DNA from: Dictyobacter vulcani
GTDB lineage: Bacteria; Chloroflexota; Ktedonobacteria; Ktedonobacterales; Ktedonobacteraceae
DNA: 64,000 nt
NCBI RefSeq assembly: GCF_008974265.1
Contig: NZ_BKZW01000004.1
Coordinates: 434,001 to 498,000, forward strand
Direction: 5' to 3'
Part shown: in pieces, positions 63,910-64,000 of the stretch
Position numbering within the stretch: position 1 is the first letter of the stretch
Layout: each line of letters opens with the position of its first letter
Translations under genes and position numbers: made by a program
The notes under the pieces: generated by a model
Seen by the model: only the letters and a program-made list of their open reading frames with translations
Told to the model about the DNA's origin: nothing
Databases searched by the model: none

Positions 63910-64000
63910 AAGATCAAAACCGGAAGGTTTTCCAAATTTCTTGATGATTTTGTTGGATACTCACTGGTCCATGGCTGACAAAATTATGAGTGTAGACACT

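Noticed and set aside
1..64000. CRISPR array, rRNA or tRNA genes
   Set aside because: No regularly spaced direct repeats with unique spacers, no rRNA-like conserved blocks and no tRNA cloverleaf recognised. The dispersed F1/F2 repeats are palindromic and irregularly placed. A tRNA scan would settle the last point.

Overview
The window reads as chromosome (or a large replicon) of a high-GC, soil-type bacterium, most likely a Ktedonobacteria-like Chloroflexota. This is an inference from content: an XRE/NB-ARC/TPR (STAND) regulator, DUF4188 and DUF2795 proteins, peptidase-inhibitor-like secreted proteins, a CUT1 sugar ABC transporter, a GH5 hydrolase, several two-component kinases, and many interspersed palindromic repeats and transposon remnants. 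I saw no rRNA, tRNA or CRISPR array.

Layout. 0-13.5 kb: malate synthase (partial) and isocitrate lyase beside a divergent LysR regulator, a nucleotidyltransferase, a cupin, the STAND regulator, a secreted I36-like protein, an M20 peptidase, PEP carboxykinase and murD. 13.7-17.4 kb: a PAS/GAF sensor kinase and its response regulator. 17.4-25 kb: repeat-rich, with an IS200/IS605 element (divergent tnpA/tnpB) and an IS110 element that has landed inside a copy of a local palindromic repeat. 25-36 kb: small membrane proteins including a tandem duplicate, a GNAT enzyme, an ECF sigma operon, an alpha/beta hydrolase, a second PAS kinase and an MFS exporter. 36-41 kb: an IS607 remnant and a sugar ABC transporter without its ATPase. 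41-47.3 kb: a MerR/TipAS regulator, a membrane glycosyltransferase, and a replication-initiator-like gene with iteron-like repeats and an AT-rich tract inside its coding sequence, followed by a DEDD exonuclease. 47.3-64 kb: a TetR regulator with operator pairs flanking it and a patatin gene, a gene-less IS200/IS605 derivative with a right end like an omega RNA, a BNR-repeat lipoprotein, isochorismatase, two metallo-beta-lactamase-fold lactonase-like paralogues, lspA, tandem secreted proteins, a methyltransferase, GH5, a thioesterase and membrane proteins.

Two repeat families dominate the non-coding DNA. Family 1 (F1, ends GTAGGTTCG) carries a small hairpin in each arm whose stem changes in a compensated way from copy to copy. 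Family 2 (F2, ends GTAGCGGCAG or GTACCGGCAG, then a CCAATACGTTTC block) ranges from 99 bp to about 460 bp. F1 copies sit inside F2 copies, and an IS110 sits inside another F2 copy. The terminal GTAG of an element repeatedly supplies the TAG stop codon of the neighbouring gene (eight genes here).

About 16 genes, including essential ones such as murD, are broken by single-base indels, mostly a missing base in a homopolymer. This looks more like sequencing or assembly error than pseudogenisation. I therefore annotate these as single genes spanning the breaks and say so in each entry.
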